In this document: piece after piece, positions 1 to 6,964 of the stretch
Layout of the letters: the number at the start of each line of letters is the position of its first letter
How positions within the stretch are numbered: the stretch's first letter is position 1
DNA from: an uncultured Desulfobacterales bacterium
GTDB taxonomy: Bacteria; Desulfobacterota; Desulfobacteria; Desulfobacterales; JAFDCJ01
Reading direction: 5' to 3'
Assembly (NCBI GenBank): GCA_945787595.1
Contig: CALZJV010000255.1
Location: 1 to 9,916, forward strand
DNA: 9,916 nt
Program-made: the position numbers and the translations under genes
The notes under the pieces: generated by a model
The model's input: only the letters and a program-made list of their open reading frames with translations
Told to the model about the DNA's origin: nothing
Databases searched by the model: none

Positions 1-827
1 CTGATGAAATCGGATGGATCTTTGCGCCCTTGCAGCGACAGCGCTGCCAGTTGCAAACCGGCAATCCATCCTTCGGTGCGCGTTTCTATCAATTGTATGT
101 CCGGAGTTGAGAGTCTCAAATCCAAGCTCTCATTGAAGAGTTTGGCGGTTTCATCGGCGCTGAAACTAAGATCGGCAGCCCGCAATTCGGTCAGTTGGTT
201 CTGGCTGCGTAAGCGGGCTAATAGCGGCAAAGGCGGGTCCGAGCGGGTGGCGATGATCAGGTGCATATGTTCCGGCAGGTTTTCAAGCAAAAAGACGATA
301 AGGTCATGAATCGGTCTGGCATCGACTAAATGGTAATCGTCCAGAACAAGCGCCATATCCGTCGGGATACGGATGACATCATTGATCAGGTTGATCAGAA
401 TAGATTCGATCGGTGGCGGCTGCGGTGATTGCAGCATCGTTAAAGCGGCTTTACCGGTATCTGCTCCCTGGCCCTGGAGTCCCAGAATAACATAGGTGAG
501 AAAGCGCAAAGGGTCGATATCAGCTTTGTCCACGGAGAACCAGGCTACCGGCATTTTGTGCGTGTGGACCCAGTCGACTAAAAGGGTGGTCTTGCCGAAA
601 CCGGCCGGAGCGGATATGAGGGTAAGCTTACGCTCAAAGCCCTCATCCATCCGTTTGACCAAACGCGATCGCGAAATCCATCTTGATTGCAAGGGAGGGA
701 CACAGAGTTTTGTTCTTAATGGAGTAAGGTGATGTATATCATCACATTTGACAGTGATCTCAGGCGATACGCCACCGGAAGAGTTATTTATTGAGGATGA
801 TTTGGTTTGCAAAATTCCTGCCTCCAT
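1..827 (-). CDS. MalT/LuxR-type ATP-dependent transcriptional regulator, N-terminal 275 residues (runs off the left edge)
   Basis: I translated this from the minus strand; it stays open to base 1, so the C-terminal sensor repeats and LuxR helix-turn-helix would lie outside the window. Visible signatures: a leader ending in LRTKLCVPPLQSRWISRSRL (about 37-56, typical 'TKL.pP......R.rL'), Walker A APAGFGKTT (73-81), PVAWFSVDKADIDPLRFL (93-110), Walker B ALVLDDYH (159-166), then ATRSDPPLPLLARLR and TEGWIAGLQLAALSLQGR. These are hallmarks of the STAND NTPase of MalT-like regulators, which bind ATP plus an inducer, oligomerise and activate transcription. The inducer is not predictable. Start: the ATG at 827 has no Shine-Dalgarno. 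An in-frame TTG at 812 has GGAGG (825-821) 8 nt upstream, so the true start may be 812. The next gene upstream on this strand is a broken hydrolase, 247 bp away. Confidence 0.9.
   Translation of the reverse strand, partial: MEAGILQTKSSSINNSSGGVSPEITVKCDDIHHLTPLRTKLCVPPLQSRWISRSRLVKRMDEGFERKLTLISAPAGFGKTTLLVDWVHTHKMPVAWFSVDKADIDPLRFLTYVILGLQGQGADTGKAALTMLQSPQPPPIESILINLINDVIRIPTDMALVLDDYHLVDARPIHDLIVFLLENLPEHMHLIIATRSDPPLPLLARLRSQNQLTELRAADLSFSADETAKLFNESLDLRLSTPDIQLIETRTEGWIAGLQLAALSLQGRKDPSDFI
821..825 (-). promoter_or_regulatory. Shine-Dalgarno favouring a TTG start at 812 for the MalT-like gene
   Basis: Read on the minus strand, GGAGG overlaps the upstream ATG (827-825) and lies 8 nt before an in-frame TTG at 812-810. 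The ATG itself is preceded by CTTGAACTTTCA, which has no purine-rich site. This favours TTG as the working start. Only the first five residues are affected. Confidence 0.45.
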
Positions 828-952
828 TGAAAGTTCAAGGAACTAAAGATATCAGGAATTCAGGGGTGAAAATAGAGATGGCTCTGAACATACCACAATT
901 TTAAAATCAAAAAAAGCAGTTTACAGCTGGATTTTGCGGTATGATTAAAATA

Positions 953-988
953 GAAGGAACGAGCAGACGAATAACGATTGCTCGCTTC
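953..988 (-). terminator. Weak hairpin downstream of the broken hydrolase, possible terminator
   Basis: CGAGCA (960-965) pairs with TGCTCG (979-984). GAAG (953-956) pairs with CTTC (985-988) past a 3-nt bulge, giving about 10 bp around a 13-nt loop. On the minus strand the stem is followed by TATTTTAATC, only moderately T-rich. It lies about 90 bp past the stop at 1075. The rest of the spacer 828-1074 is AT-rich and holds nothing else I can support. Confidence 0.3.
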
Positions 989-1074
989 AAGATATCATTT
1001 GAATGGTAAACATGGTGAATACTCCAAGAAAGGTGACTGCCCACTTTCCAAAAATTCCAGTGTCTGCTATTCGT

Positions 1075-1967
1075 TCACTGCTGCAAACTTGGAACCTGTT
1101 CGCTTAAGAATGTGCTTACGTGCTTTCTGAATTCATTCATTTGAGGCAGCAACCCATGGCCGCCAGTTTCGAAAAGAACCAGTTTTGACTGCCTAATGTT
1201 TCTATGGGCAAATTCTGCGTGCTCGTAGTTCACCAATGCGTCGTCCCTGGCATGCAATATCAATGTGGGCGATGATATCTCGCTCATGGACGCGCTATCA
1301 AGCGGCGTAATCTCGAATTCATGTATCGAACCCCTTCTTCTCTGACTCATTGGGTGCATTACGTCCAATAATTCCTGGGCCAGTTGTTTCTGCTCGAGAG
1401 TAAAGCCCTTGTATACTTCCCGGGGAACTCCAATCAGTTTTAGGAACAGAAACCCGAAAACCTTGTTGAAACCCCAATATGCGAAGTCCGATTTCTGGAT
1501 CGAGTGAATGACTTTATTGTGAAGAGCGTCCTTGTCTGGGGCAATGGGCATGCTTATCGCTGCGCCCAGTATCAACGCGGCGCACCTATCAGGATAGTCA
1601 TGGGCGAATTGCAAGGCTGAAGGGTGACGTAAAGGGCGGCCTGTGCCTCTACAGAAGAGTCTTCGGGAATCGGCGAGCGCAGGTATCCAAAGCGTGAAAC
1701 TGAAATCAGTTTGAAGCTATCCCCAAAGATTGTCCTGCCAGGCAGAAGAAGACCCTGGTCATACCCTCCGCCAGCCCCGTGAATCACCAGGACTGGCGGT
1801 CCCTCTCCTTTAACCGTATACTCAATATCTCCATGGTCGGTTTTCAGTATTTCACTGCCAGCAAGTACCTTTTCTCTTGCCCCGGATATTTCAGCTCGAA
1901 ATCGAGCATACGTAATTGCAAACACTGACAGCAGTAGTAGGACTACCGCAATAGTTATGTATTGCAT
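1075..1967 (-). pseudogene. Alpha/beta hydrolase, broken by an internal deletion plus frameshift that removes the nucleophile elbow
   Basis: Two minus-strand frames together make one alpha/beta hydrolase. The 5' part starts at ATG 1967, with GGAGG (1978-1974) 6 nt upstream. It encodes a single N-terminal membrane anchor or signal (YITIAVVLLLLSVFAITYAR), then VLVIHGAGGGYDQG, the oxyanion-hole loop, and ISVSRFGYLRSP. It runs out of frame after ALYVTL. The 3' part resumes at about 1623 with PSALQFAHDYPDR and carries the acid loop LILHARDDALV and the histidine loop ETGGHGLLPQ, ending at 1075. Family members have about 20 more residues at the junction, including the GxSxGG nucleophile serine, which is absent here. 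So Ser is lost, while Asp and His loops remain. No active hydrolase can be made even if frameshifting occurred. Clean sequence on both sides suggests a recent event or an assembly error. Confidence 0.85.
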
Positions 1968-2304
1968 ACTCCGCCTCCATTCAAAGATCATTCACGGTCT
2001 TCCGGCGACATCATGCATTTTTGGCTTGCCATTAGAGAAGTTGAAGGAGGGCAACTCATGCAAACCGTTATCAAAGCGGTCATCGTAAATGTCATATATG
2101 CAAAAAAGAATTAAGTACATTACTTTTTTTCGACTTATTTTGTTGGGGATTGTGTGCCTCAATAAAACCCGAACAATATTCTGAATTTGTTTTATATTTG
2201 TTCAGCTAACCATAAATTCGATCCGCCCATTGTCGTAAAACCTTGAAAATATTTTGTTTGATCCTTGGTAGACTTTATTCGTTGAATTATAGGCGTGTTT
2301 AAAA

Positions 2305-2334
2305 TTGACAGTAATGGACAATCAGAGCTATATA
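2305..2334 (+). promoter_or_regulatory. Sigma-70-like promoter candidate
   Basis: TTGACA (2305-2310) is a perfect -35 box. It is followed after 18 nt by TATATA (2329-2334). It points toward the radical-SAM gene at 2792 but is more than 450 bp away, so either the leader is long or the match is by chance in AT-rich DNA. Confidence 0.25.
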
Positions 2335-2361
2335 AAAATCATGCCGATCATGTTTGTCCAT
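2314..2361. repeat. 8-bp inverted repeat inside the direct-repeat pair
   Basis: ATGGACAA (2314-2321) and TTGTCCAT (2354-2361) are perfect inverted copies separated by 32 nt. They sit nearly centrally between the two 16-bp direct repeats. Confidence 0.45.
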
Positions 2362-2376
2362 AAGCTTTTCGTTGAA

Positions 2377-2463
2377 TCATAGGATTCCTTTATAGGCTTG
2401 TGCAGCATCGTTGATGATTTCAAATATGGTATTGAAATCTGATTCTTTACATTTCCTTATCAT
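2377..2463 (-). pseudogene. N-terminal stub of a GNAT-family N-acetyltransferase (28 codons)
   Basis: The minus strand reads ATG at 2463, then 28 codons and TGA at 2379-2377. The peptide begins MIRKCKESDF and contains IFEIINDAAQAYKG. This is the start of a recognisable group of GCN5-related acetyltransferases, whose members begin 'MIR....DF..I..IINDAA.AY.G.IP.DRW'. Resemblance ends right after YKGI: the next codons are CTA TGA instead of the expected IPxDRW. I found no continuation of the acetyl-CoA-binding part in any frame between here and 1992. No ribosome-binding site precedes the ATG. I read this as the remnant of a gene whose 3' part was lost or replaced at the direct repeat at 2368-2383. 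Confidence 0.6.
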
Positions 2464-2521
2464 TTTTTTATAGAAGTCATTTTTGGAAAGCGCAAACCTG
2501 CAAAATTCAATCAACCAGAAT

Positions 2522-2574
2522 AAGAATGGGCATAATTCAAAAGCTGGTTTTTGCCAATGAACACCCCCATTCTT
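2522..2574. repeat. 9-bp inverted repeat in the spacer
   Basis: AAGAATGGG (2522-2530) and CCCATTCTT (2566-2574) are perfect inverted copies with 35 nt between them. There is no T-tract, so it does not look like a terminator. Confidence 0.4.
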
Positions 2575-2775
2575 TTAAATTACAGCTTTCAAATCGTTAT
2601 CGCAAGGGTTACTAGAGGATGAATTGGTAAGACCGATACAAGCATAATGATTTGAAAATTAATACTGAAATAAAAGTTAACGCTTATTGCGAATTGGGCA
2701 GAAACAAAACTATAAAATTTTAGCCTTGAAACAATTGTGTCTTCTGTTTTCGAACACTTGTCTTCTGATCCCAAA

Positions 2776-2782
2776 AAGGAGG
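2776..2782 (+). promoter_or_regulatory. Shine-Dalgarno that sets the start of the first radical-SAM gene at 2792
   Basis: AAGGAGG lies 9 nt before ATG 2792. The frame stays open upstream to an ATG at 2687, but that start has no such site, and the extra 35 residues do not resemble the family. This site argues for 2792. Confidence 0.85.
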
Positions 2783-2791
2783 ATTGTCCTT

Positions 2792-3889
2792 ATGGCAAGG
2801 TGTCAATTGTGTGGAATCACATCTCCCAGCATTTCCAAAGCATTTAGCGTTTGCCTGGTCTGTATCCGGCTCAGGCCGCAAAAGGCGCTTGAAATTGCCA
2901 TAGATTCCCACCGGATCAGTAGAGCCGAGTTCGGGCTGCCGCCAGGACCTCCGGATGACCCGGATGGGATACTGTGCAATCTTTGTGTGAATGCCTGCAA
3001 AATTGGCAATGGTTCTAGTGGATATTGCGGACTGCGAAAGAACCAGGACGGTCGGTTAACTGGAGCCTCTAAAACAAAAGCCAAACTTTCCTGGTATCAC
3101 GATCCGCTCCCCACCAATTGTGTGGCTGATTGGGTGTGTGCGGCGGGGACTGGAGCCGGGTACCCGACCTATGCGCATTGCCCAGGAGCTGAATCCGGAT
3201 ATAAAAATCTGGCTGTTTTTTTCCAGGCCTGCTCGTTTAACTGCCTTTTTTGCCAGAACTGGCATTTTAAAAAGGAAACCTTTTCATCGCCAGCCAGAAC
3301 AATTGAGGATCTGGTTCGGGATGTTGATGCACAGACCTCCTGTATTTGTTATTTTGGAGGAGACCCGTCGCCACAACTTCCCTTTTCCCTAAAAGCCTCC
3401 CGGGCAGCGCGTGATCAAAAGAAAGGGGAAATCTTACGCATCTGTTGGGAAACCAACGGCTCAATGAATCCGAACCTGCTGGATCAAATGATGGAGCTGG
3501 CAGTTTGCTCCGGCGGTTGCGTCAAGTTTGATCTGAAGGCATGGGACAAAAATCTTCATGTCGCCTTAACCGGTGTCGAAAATCAAAGAACCATTGAAAA
3601 TTTTGTCCGGGCTGCCGCACATATCAGCCAGCGGGCCGAGCCCCCGGCATTAATTGCCAATACTTTGCTGGTGACCGGCTACATCGATGCTGAAGAGGTG
3701 GCGGCGATCGCCCGATTTATTGCTTCCCTCGATCCGAATATTCCATACAGTTTGCTGGCTTTTCATCCCCAATTTTATATGTCGGATCTGCCGATGACCT
3801 CCAGAGCGCTGGCTGATCGATGCGGCCAGGCGGCCAGGGATGCCGGCCTAAAAAATGTGCGCATCGGGAACGTGCATTTGTTGACGTAA
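2792..3889 (+). CDS. Radical SAM protein (PflA/AmrS-like), cytoplasmic, with extra N-terminal cysteine pairs
   Basis: The product has 365 residues and starts at ATG 2792 behind AAGGAGG. Order of elements: a zinc-ribbon-like quartet C4-x2-C7-x13-C21-x2-C24; a second quartet C62-x2-C65-x3-C69-x9-C79 (CNLCVNACKI...GYCGLR); TNCVADWVC (C110, C116) and C130; the radical-SAM cluster C147-x3-C151-x2-C154 in ACSFNCLFCQNW; a GGEP-type motif GGDP (189-192); ETNGSMNP and KFDLKAW strands of the partial TIM barrel. The CxxxCxxC binds a [4Fe-4S] cluster that cleaves S-adenosylmethionine to a 5'-deoxyadenosyl radical in this superfamily. The overall look is that of glycyl-radical-activase relatives, but no glycyl-radical enzyme is nearby. 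There is no signal peptide, unlike the other two radical-SAM proteins here. It precedes the membrane aminopropyltransferase-like gene by 363 bp on the same strand. The substrate is unknown. Confidence 0.92.
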   Translation: MARCQLCGITSPSISKAFSVCLVCIRLRPQKALEIAIDSHRISRAEFGLPPGPPDDPDGILCNLCVNACKIGNGSSGYCGLRKNQDGRLTGASKTKAKLSWYHDPLPTNCVADWVCAAGTGAGYPTYAHCPGAESGYKNLAVFFQACSFNCLFCQNWHFKKETFSSPARTIEDLVRDVDAQTSCICYFGGDPSPQLPFSLKASRAARDQKKGEILRICWETNGSMNPNLLDQMMELAVCSGGCVKFDLKAWDKNLHVALTGVENQRTIENFVRAAAHISQRAEPPALIANTLLVTGYIDAEEVAAIARFIASLDPNIPYSLLAFHPQFYMSDLPMTSRALADRCGQAARDAGLKNVRIGNVHLLT

Positions 3890-4252
3890 TCGCTGGGTGT
3901 TGGCGGAATGATTGTACAGATGGCAGGATTTTGCTATTCTTTTGAAGCATTCCCATTTTCCTGTGACACGCCGATTCTGATATAAATATTCAATGATCCG
4001 TGTCCTCCGCAGTGGAAAACCATGGCGTCGAATAAAATTTTTCGAAGACAACATAATTACGTTGCGACTTGTAAGGGGCACGCCAATCCTTGGCTGTGTT
4101 CGTTCCTCGGGTAAGGTTTGAAAAATCGAATAAAGTCCTGATCAATCAATCCTTTTATTTTCAAAAAAAGCTGTTAAACTTACTCCACCAAGCTAAACTG
4201 GGATTTACAGCTTGTTTTCCATGTCAAAGGACCTGTTCATTAGATAGGATCC
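3890..4252. other. Spacer between two co-oriented genes, nothing recognised
   Basis: This 363-bp AT-rich stretch has no convincing coding frame and no clear terminator. A small palindrome, TCGAATAAAATTTTTCGA near 4025-4045, has no T-tract. Stop codons in the frame of the next gene (TAG at 4241) rule out an upstream start. A promoter for the membrane protein may lie here, but I see no good -35/-10 pair. Confidence 0.5.
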
Positions 4253-6532
4253 ATGCGCCTGTTATCAGCTATACCATCGCCGGTCCTCACCATCACAACC
4301 ACCGGTTTTGTAGCGACCGTTGCTCAAATTATTATTTTAAGAGAGCTTCTGGTTTTGTTTTACGGCAATGAATTGTCGGCGGGAATAATTTTTGCTGGAT
4401 GGCTCCTCTGGAGTGGACTGGGAAGCGGGCTATCCGGAAAGTGGGCATTGAAGGTTTCTGCGCACACCACCCTGCTTCGGCTGATGCTTGTTTGTCTTTC
4501 GGCCATGCTGCCCCTGACAGTGCTGTTCATCCGTGCAACCAGAATCATCTGGACGCTTCCTGCAGGAGAATTGCCTTCCATCGGGAAGATGCTTCTTATT
4601 TCCGTTGCAGTTACAGGTCTCTTCTGCCCGGTATCTGGCGCACTTTTCGGAATCTGCTGGGCAATTCACCGAAAAAAAGGGGAGAATCGGCCCCTGCGGA
4701 TCTATCTGGGAGAGGCGCTGGGTTCGGCCGCCGGTGGCCTATCTTTTTATTTTGTATTTCTTCCTTATGTTTCGGTCTTTACAACAATATGGATCACTTG
4801 CGGAATGATCCTATTCATTTGCTGGTGGCTGTTTCGGCCGTGGCGCCCTATTTCAAACATGCGTTTTGGGCACTTGATGTGGATTACAGTATCCTTACTG
4901 GTTGTATCCGGTGCGGTTTCCGGGTCTGGTTTGGATCATATTAGCCGTCAATGGCAATGGGGTTCGAGCCTTTCGGCCGTGTATGACACAGCCTATCACA
5001 ACATTGCATTGTTGAAAAAGGAGGGCCAGCTATCGGTTTTTACCAATGGCCTCTGGTTATTTTCGGAACCGGATCGGCTCAGCGCCGAACATGGGGTCCA
5101 CTTGGCCCTCCTTCAACATCCGAATCCTAAAACCATCCTTCTTCTGGGAGGCGGAATCGCCGGCCTTCTGGAAGAGCTTTTTAAACAGCCGGGCATCCGG
5201 CATATCGATTACGTGGAACCGGATCCGGATTTCATTCGTCTTCTCAAACCTCATCTGTCATCTGCAACGCAGGCATCTCTTCAACATCCCCGCCTGCGGC
5301 TGTTTCACCAAGATCCCCGTATCTTCATGCGTCGCTCTCATACGCGCTACGACGTCATTTTGATGAATATGGGAGATCCGATCACTGCTCAGATGAACCG
5401 ATTTTATACGAAGGAATTCTTCGCCCAGGTGAAACAGCGGCTTTTGTCAGGTGGGATTTTTTCCTTTGCGGTTTCCGGTGGCGAAAGTATGCTGGGTCCA
5501 ACCCAGGCCCGCTTTTTGGGTTCCATAAAGAAAACCCTGCTTCAGATTTTTCCCAGAACGCTAATCTATCCCGGCGACCAAATACGATTTTTTGCCACCG
5601 ATATATCCGGAGTGCTCCTTTCAGATTACTCGGCCTTGGCGAATCGGATATCTGAACGCAGCCTCCAACTCAGATACATCCGGGAAGATATCCTTCAAGA
5701 TGCACTGAGCCCCTTCCGTCTCGATTATCTGAAATCCATTCTGGAGGGCATAACGGGAGCTGCTGTCAACAGAGATTTTTTCCCCATCTGTTATTTCCAT
5801 AATCTGATGATGTGGGCGAACCAGTGGCATGACGTATTGCAAAAATTTCTCAATATCCTGGCAGATTTAAAGCTTCGATGGCTCTGGACCGCTTTAGCCA
5901 TCGCAGGGGTAATAATTGTTGCGATTTTCTGGACGGGTCGTTGCAAATTCAGGGTAGCGGTTGCCGGAAGTATCTTTGTATCGGGTGCCATCGAAATGGT
6001 GCTTCAGGTGGTATTTTTGTTAAGCTTTCAAATTATTCAAGGATTTGTTTATCGTCAGCTTGCTTTGATTATCGCATTTTTCATGACCGGATTGGCTGTA
6101 GGGTCCGGATGGATTTCCTGGCAAAACCCCTCCCAGCCGAAAACCAATGTTGCTCGGGGACTTTTTATTCGAGTCCAGGCGCTGGTCTGTATGCTCCCTT
6201 TGGGGTTGATGCTATTTTTACCGCTGATTCATGGAGAGATTCAGAATTTTTTGTCTCCGGCGGCAATGGGTTGGCTGTTTTCAGGTCTCAGCTTGATCAC
6301 CGGTATTCTGGGCGGCGTTCATTTTGCCTTGGCAGTCATAGTTATGGCCGGTACCGGGGTTGCTTTGGAGAAAATCGGTGGAGGATTCTATGCACTAGAT
6401 CTTACAGGGGCTGCCGCAGGTATTCTCATTGCCGCTTTATTCATACTCCCGATTTACGGCATCATGAATACGTTGATTTTTCTGAGCACTTTGTCCGGTA
6501 TCAGCCTGCTGACACTTCTGCGATGGCCATGA
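4253..6532 (+). CDS. Membrane-embedded spermidine-synthase-like protein (methyltransferase-fold domain between two multi-pass membrane domains)
   Basis: The product has 759 residues. An N-terminal block of about seven hydrophobic segments (roughly 10-220) opens with TGFVATVAQIIILRELLVLFYGNELS, typical of fused MFS/spermidine-synthase proteins. A soluble spermidine-synthase-like domain follows (about 235-460): ILLLGGGIAG (295-304, nucleotide loop), YVEPDPDF (E322, acidic ligand at strand 2), HQDPRIF (D354) and YDVILMNMGDP (366-376), then FYTKEFF. A second membrane block of about six segments runs from 540 to 759. In true spermidine synthases the strand-4 motif is DxxDP with a catalytic aspartate. 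Here it is NMGDP (N372 replaces Asp), so ordinary aminopropyl transfer to putrescine is doubtful, although the SAM-like pocket seems kept. Start: an in-frame TAG at 4241 leaves 4253 as the first ATG, with AGGA just upstream. It follows the radical-SAM gene on the same strand and is convergent with amrS. Confidence 0.9.
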   Translation: MRLLSAIPSPVLTITTTGFVATVAQIIILRELLVLFYGNELSAGIIFAGWLLWSGLGSGLSGKWALKVSAHTTLLRLMLVCLSAMLPLTVLFIRATRIIWTLPAGELPSIGKMLLISVAVTGLFCPVSGALFGICWAIHRKKGENRPLRIYLGEALGSAAGGLSFYFVFLPYVSVFTTIWITCGMILFICWWLFRPWRPISNMRFGHLMWITVSLLVVSGAVSGSGLDHISRQWQWGSSLSAVYDTAYHNIALLKKEGQLSVFTNGLWLFSEPDRLSAEHGVHLALLQHPNPKTILLLGGGIAGLLEELFKQPGIRHIDYVEPDPDFIRLLKPHLSSATQASLQHPRLRLFHQDPRIFMRRSHTRYDVILMNMGDPITAQMNRFYTKEFFAQVKQRLLSGGIFSFAVSGGESMLGPTQARFLGSIKKTLLQIFPRTLIYPGDQIRFFATDISGVLLSDYSALANRISERSLQLRYIREDILQDALSPFRLDYLKSILEGITGAAVNRDFFPICYFHNLMMWANQWHDVLQKFLNILADLKLRWLWTALAIAGVIIVAIFWTGRCKFRVAVAGSIFVSGAIEMVLQVVFLLSFQIIQGFVYRQLALIIAFFMTGLAVGSGWISWQNPSQPKTNVARGLFIRVQALVCMLPLGLMLFLPLIHGEIQNFLSPAAMGWLFSGLSLITGILGGVHFALAVIVMAGTGVALEKIGGGFYALDLTGAAAGILIAALFILPIYGIMNTLIFLSTLSGISLLTLLRWP

Positions 6533-6631
6533 AAGTTTTCGACCTGAGCGGATAGTTGAGTCAGTACATCGATGAAATCAAATTATTTTCACCGCAGAGA
6601 CGCGGGGGACGCAGAGATGCTTTTTCTTATT

Positions 6632-6681
6632 CTTTGCCGTTGATCCTCCAAAAATACCGGCGGACAGGAAGGACGGCAAAG
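6632..6681. repeat. 9-bp inverted repeat past the membrane-protein gene
   Basis: CTTTGCCGT (6632-6640) and ACGGCAAAG (6673-6681) are perfect inverted copies with a 32-nt loop, about 100 bp after the stop at 6532. The bases after the stem (GATAAATGACC) are not a T-tract, so terminator function is uncertain. Confidence 0.4.
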
Positions 6682-6776
6682 GATAAATGACCAATTTTTC
6701 TGAAAATAATTAGGGTTTTAGATATGTTATAAAGATAGTTGCCCTGGCGATGACATATACTTTATAAAGCTGGTTC

Positions 6777-6864
6777 TTTTTGTTTTCCGGTGACCAACCT
6801 TTAAACTATTTAAAATCCAATGGTTGTCCCTGCCTTTGCGGGGCCTCTCACCGGAAAACAAAAA
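6777..6864. repeat. 17-bp perfect inverted repeat enclosing two smaller hairpins
   Basis: TTTTTGTTTTCCGGTGA (6777-6793) and TCACCGGAAAACAAAAA (6848-6864) are perfect inverted copies 54 nt apart. Inside, CAACC (6795-6799) pairs with GGTTG (6822-6826), and CCCTGC (6828-6833) pairs with GCGGGG (6838-6843) around CTTT with one T-G wobble. The fold would be a three-way junction. T-runs are on the 5' arm and A-runs on the 3' arm, the reverse of an intrinsic terminator, so a small mobile or structured element is more likely. Confidence 0.65.
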
Positions 6865-6964
6865 ATAATTTAACCTTTGCGTTCTTTGCGCCTTTGCGGT
6901 GAATAAATAAATCTTGCTGAAAATCCATATATTTATTTTACCGCACTGCTTGAAATCTTTTGAT

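Larger units (their letters stand above)
2278..2383. repeat. Pair of 16-bp direct repeats, 90-bp period, one mismatch
   Basis: TTCGTTGAATTATAGG at 2278-2293 and TTCGTTGAATCATAGG at 2368-2383 differ at one base. The 74 bp between them contain an 8-bp inverted repeat (2314-2321 and 2354-2361). The right copy covers the point where the GNAT stub stops resembling its family. The layout could be a duplication flanking a small insertion, or a tandem-duplication remnant. Confidence 0.6.
1968..2791. other. AT-rich spacer with gene debris and small repeats, no intact gene
   Basis: This 824-bp stretch separates the broken hydrolase (minus) from the first radical-SAM gene (plus). No frame shows convincing intact coding potential. 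It contains a GNAT acetyltransferase stub (2377-2463, minus), a 16-bp direct repeat, two inverted repeats and one promoter-like sequence, listed separately. The open frame that extends the radical-SAM gene upstream to 2687 lacks a Shine-Dalgarno and family-like sequence. Confidence 0.7.
6588..6903. repeat. Long imperfect inverted repeat of the 'CACCGCAGAG / CTTTGCGGTGAA' kind flanking the convergent spacer
   Basis: The arm 6588-6616 begins TTCACCGCAGAGACGC. The complement of 6874-6903 begins TTCACCGCAAAGGCGC. About 22 of 29 positions match, nearly all differences being A/G. Together the arms enclose the middle of the spacer between the two convergent gene pairs. Related short sequences are, to my knowledge, spread through many anaerobic bacterial genomes. 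The spacer 6533-6964 holds no gene that I can support. Confidence 0.6.

Noticed and set aside
4..732. Plus-strand open frames opposite the MalT-like gene
   Set aside because: The minus strand carries intact Walker motifs and MalT family sequence throughout; the plus frames are antisense shadows.
2687..2791. Upstream extension of the first radical-SAM gene to an ATG at 2687
   Set aside because: No Shine-Dalgarno at 2687, the 35 extra residues do not resemble the family, and a strong AAGGAGG fixes the start at 2792.
4399..4944. 181-residue open frame on the plus strand within the first membrane block
   Set aside because: It overlaps the well-supported 759-residue gene in another frame and shows no family motif.
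5878..6555. 225-residue open frame on the plus strand inside the membrane-protein gene
   Set aside because: It is out of frame with a clearly conserved membrane domain and has no domain-like pattern of its own; a shadow of the real gene.
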